Shown here piece by piece: positions 5,947-7,908 of a stretch of 7,908 nt of DNA. Location: assembly GCA_913776675.1 (NCBI GenBank), contig CAJYRE010000272.1:1-7908 (forward strand). Reading direction: 5' to 3'. A program made the translations under genes and the position numbers. Every line of letters starts with the position of its first letter. The stretch's first letter is position 1. The notes under the pieces are model-generated. The model had not been told where the DNA came from, made no database searches, and worked only from the letters and a program-made list of their open reading frames with translations. The DNA is from Rhizobiaceae bacterium. Its GTDB lineage: Bacteria > Pseudomonadota > Alphaproteobacteria > Rhizobiales > Rhizobiaceae.

Positions 5947-6847
5947 TGGTCCCCTGCATAACGCTGATAGCCTGACCGGAAATATCAACGCTTGCGATGC
6001 GGCCATCGACTTTCTCAGCCGTGATGGTGATCAGGCTGCGGCGACCCATTTCCACCCCCTGCTCCACCAGAATGGTGCGCGTCATGCTCGGCTCCGATGA
6101 GAGTTGGGTGAGATAAGCCCCAAGGGCTGCCGATGCGCTGCCCGTTGCCGGATCTTCAGGCACATTGTCGAAAGGCGAAAACATCCGGGCGCGGATATGA
6201 TCATCCCCAACCCGGCAATAGAGAAACGTCGCCCCATCGGTCTGTTCTGTCTCATGAGTTTTGACAAGCTCGGCCAAAGCCTCAAGATTCGGCTTGGCAC
6301 GTGCCAAGGCATCAAGCCCTGCGAGTTCAACAGCAATAAATTTCAGCCCCACCGAAACAAATGCAGGAGCATGGTTTGCCACAACAATATCATCCGTTTG
6401 CAGCAACATGGCCTTAGCGACCGAAGCCACCGAGATGGCATCACTGACCGAAAGAGGCTTTGGTGCGCGGATTGTGGCGATGAGTGCCTGATTGTCATCC
6501 CGGCCCAGCCGAACCTTGACCAGGCCAGCCTTTTCTTCAAAACGCAATTCATCACCCAGGGCTTGGCCGAAAAGCGCGCCCTGCTGCGCAAGTGCAATGG
6601 CGGTACCGACATTAGGGTGACCGGCAAAGGGAATTTCCGCCACCGGCGTAAAAATCCGCACCTCGGCTGTGTTGGCGGCATCCTTGGGCGGCAACACAAA
6701 CGTGGTCTCCGAATAGCCAAATTCTGCGGCAATCGCCTGCATCTGCACTTGCGACAGACTGCAACCATCCAGAATCACCGCCAGCGGATTGCCCTTGAAC
6801 GGCTCAGTCGTGAAGACATCCAGTGTGGTAAAAGGAATGGTGGTCAT
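5936..6847 (-). CDS. PhzF family isomerase/epimerase
   Basis: A cytosolic protein of 303 residues with the diaminopimelate-epimerase-like double fold of the PhzF family. DVFTTEPFKGNPLAV opens the family signature (10-24). EFGYSETTFV (42-51) carries the conserved catalytic glutamate Glu47. TPVAEIPFAGHPNVGTA (67-83) and DPATGSASAALGAY in the C-terminal half are the paired active-site loops. In phenazine producers PhzF isomerises dihydro-3-hydroxyanthranilate. There is no other phenazine gene here, so that role is unlikely, and the physiological substrate is unknown, as for most PhzF-like proteins. GGGAG lies 10 nt before the ATG at 6847. Length and motifs look intact. It is transcribed alone; upstream lies the rpmE terminator. 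Its last codons overlap the convergent small membrane protein gene. Confidence 0.93.
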   Translation of the reverse strand: MTTIPFTTLDVFTTEPFKGNPLAVILDGCSLSQVQMQAIAAEFGYSETTFVLPPKDAANTAEVRIFTPVAEIPFAGHPNVGTAIALAQQGALFGQALGDELRFEEKAGLVKVRLGRDDNQALIATIRAPKPLSVSDAISVASVAKAMLLQTDDIVVANHAPAFVSVGLKFIAVELAGLDALARAKPNLEALAELVKTHETEQTDGATFLYCRVGDDHIRARMFSPFDNVPEDPATGSASAALGAYLTQLSSEPSMTRTILVEQGVEMGRRSLITITAEKVDGRIASVDISGQAISVMQGTITV

Positions 6848-6932
6848 TGCGCTCAGTCTCCCGTTATCATGGTCTTGATAGACTCAAAAGAACGGGTGCT
6901 GAAAGCAGATTTTTGTCGCGGTGACACGAAAT

Positions 6933-6970
6933 AAAAAAGCCGGATTCGTTCAAACGAACCCGGCTTTTTT
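6933..6970 (-). terminator. Intrinsic terminator of rpmE
   Basis: AAAAAAGCCGG and CCGGCTTTTTT flank an inner TTCGT/ACGAA stem with a TCAA loop and one mismatch. The hairpin begins 21 nt after the rpmE stop on the minus strand and is followed there by six T residues. The A/T runs on both sides make it potentially bidirectional, but no plus-strand gene ends here. Confidence 0.9.
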
Positions 6971-6991
6971 ATTGTAATCCAAGCGCAAAAA

Positions 6992-7213
6992 TTAGAGGCC
7001 GAGGCCGCCGAAACGCTTGTTGAACTTGGAGAGACGACCACCACGGTCCATGAGCTGCTGGTTGCCGCCGGTCCATGCTGGGTGAGACTTGGAATCGATT
7101 TCGAGGTTCATGACCTGACCTTCAGAACCCCATGTGGAGAAGGTTTCGTATTCGGTGCCGTCGGTCATAACAACCTTGATCTTGTGGTAGTCTGGATGAA
7201 TGTTAGCCTTCAT
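6992..7213 (-). CDS. rpmE: 50S ribosomal protein L31, cysteine-free type
   Basis: A 73-residue component of the large ribosomal subunit, located near the central protuberance where L31 bridges to the 30S head. The N-terminus [19 protein letters not shown] is the classic L31 opening. THE family motif [17 protein letters not shown] (about 44-60) leads to FNKRFGG at the end. The zinc-ribbon cysteines of zinc-binding L31 proteins are all absent, so this is the zinc-independent form usual for alphaproteobacteria. AGGAAA 7 nt before the ATG at 7213 is a good ribosome site. It is transcribed alone, diverging from the ABC exporter gene. Confidence 0.98.
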   Translation of the reverse strand: MKANIHPDYHKIKVVMTDGTEYETFSTWGSEGQVMNLEIDSKSHPAWTGGNQQLMDRGGRLSKFNKRFGGLGL

Positions 7214-7288
7214 GACGCTTTTCCTGCTGTGCCGGGGGGTCTCTTTGCCGCGATTGCGTCAGCCGACCCAATTCAATACATGAAGCCA

Positions 7289-7304
7289 TAGACATTTCTG
7301 TCTA
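7289..7304. promoter_or_regulatory. 16-bp dyad between rpmE and the ABC exporter gene
   Basis: TAGACA-TTTC-TGTCTA is a perfect 6-bp inverted repeat in the 170-bp divergent intergenic region, 76 bp from the rpmE ATG and 80 bp from the ABC exporter ATG. It overlaps a weak promoter reading toward rpmE (TTGGGA, 17 nt, CTATGG). A TATACA at 7329-7334 could be a -10 toward the exporter but lacks a good -35. An operator is possible; no regulator can be named. Confidence 0.3.
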
Positions 7305-7383
7305 AGCTTCCCAATTTGATGGGCAGCCTATACATGAAGGTCACAGAGATAACAAGGCCCCCGGCGCAACAGTCGACAAGGCC

Positions 7384-7908
7384 ATGGAGGAGAAAGCCGC
7401 ATTGTCTGAAATTGCAGCCGCTGAGACAAAAAAACGTCGCTCCCTCAAGCCGCTTGGCCGCCTCACGCCCTATCTGATGCGCTACCGCAGCATGGTGTTT
7501 GCCGCCCTGTTTTTTCTGGCGCTGGCGGCCATCACCACCCTGATCCTGCCGCTGGCCGTGCGTCGGATGATTGATCACGGCTTTGCATCAAGCGATTCCG
7601 GCTTCATCAACAAATATTTCGCCATGATGATCGTGCTGGCCATCATCATGGCCGTGTCCAGCGCGCTGCGTTATTATTACGTCATCACCATTGGCGAGCG
7701 GATTGTGTCCGACATCCGCCGCGATGTGTTTGCCCATGTGAGCCGCCTCTCGCCTGCCTTTTTCGACATCAACCAATCCGGCGAAATTGTCTCGCGCCTC
7801 ACGGCCGATGCCACACAGATCAAATCCGCCGTGGGGGCCAGCGCCTCGGTGGCGCTGCGCAACACCATCATGTTCATCGGTGCCATTGGCATGATGATCT
7901 ACACCAGC
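7384..7908 (+). CDS. MsbA-like ABC exporter (fused permease/ATPase), N-terminal part
   Basis: The frame is open to the window edge, giving the first 175 residues of what should be a protein of about 600. A basic cytoplasmic leader (TKKRRSLKPLGRLTPYLMRYR) precedes helix 1 (about 37-60, AALFFLALAAITTLILPLAV). Helix 2 is about 79-100, followed by the intracellular extension ERIVSDIRRDVFAHVSRLSPAFFDINQSGEI and SRLTADATQIKSAVG, the signature of type IV/MsbA-like exporter half-transporters. A third helix begins near 160. The ATP-binding domain is outside the window. Such proteins are homodimeric inner-membrane exporters of lipids or drugs; the substrate is not readable. Start choice is uncertain. 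The ATG at 7384 has only AAGG 2 nt away, whereas a TTG at 7402 has GGAGGAG 9 nt upstream and would give a protein starting SEIAAAE. Confidence 0.9.
   Translation, partial: MEEKAALSEIAAAETKKRRSLKPLGRLTPYLMRYRSMVFAALFFLALAAITTLILPLAVRRMIDHGFASSDSGFINKYFAMMIVLAIIMAVSSALRYYYVITIGERIVSDIRRDVFAHVSRLSPAFFDINQSGEIVSRLTADATQIKSAVGASASVALRNTIMFIGAIGMMIYTS

Noticed and set aside
6865..6880. TATCA-N6-TGATA dyad just upstream of the phzF-like gene.
   Set aside because: Only 5-bp arms and very close to the ribosome site; could be chance and no promoter could be placed relative to it.
6104..6934. A 276-residue plus-strand open frame opposite the phzF-like gene.
   Set aside because: It lies almost wholly antisense to an intact PhzF family gene and shows no domain, signal peptide or membrane segment; Arg/Cys/His-rich shadow.

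Overview
This window looks like ordinary chromosomal backbone from an alphaproteobacterium of the Rhizobiales, most likely Rhizobiaceae (the Rhizobium/Agrobacterium/Allorhizobium group). The reasons are a cysteine-free L31 protein, an RcdA-type DUF1465 protein, a DUF1192 protein, and a class I aldolase next to pgk. Both ends cut through genes. I see no insertion sequence, prophage, CRISPR array, rRNA or tRNA.

Left third (+ strand): the C-terminal part of a YmdB/TIGR00282-type metallophosphoesterase, then phosphoglycerate kinase (pgk) with its own hairpin terminator, then a class I fructose-bisphosphate aldolase. The aldolase has a separate leader containing a perfect 13-bp inverted repeat and ends at a 19-bp-stem terminator. 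The two complete enzymes work in the lower glycolytic/gluconeogenic trunk.

Middle (- strand): rcdA, the regulator of CtrA proteolysis, is followed by its own terminator. A perfect TTAA-N7-TTAA CtrA box lies about 155 bp upstream of rcdA, suggesting CtrA feedback on its own degradation pathway. Beyond that, a gene-poor stretch (3744-4187) holds a strong minus-strand terminator and a possible small RNA with a CCUCCC motif. A two-gene unit follows: a YcaD-like MFS transporter and a DUF1192 protein 3 nt downstream of it.

Right third: a 51-residue two-helix membrane protein on the + strand, missed by length cut-offs, converges on and overlaps the 3' end of a minus-strand PhzF-family gene. Then come rpmE (- strand) with a clear terminator, and the divergently transcribed 5' end of an MsbA-like ABC exporter that runs off the window.

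No obviously new multi-gene system is present. The points of most interest are regulatory: the CtrA box at rcdA, the aldolase operator, the possible sRNA, and the overlooked small membrane protein.
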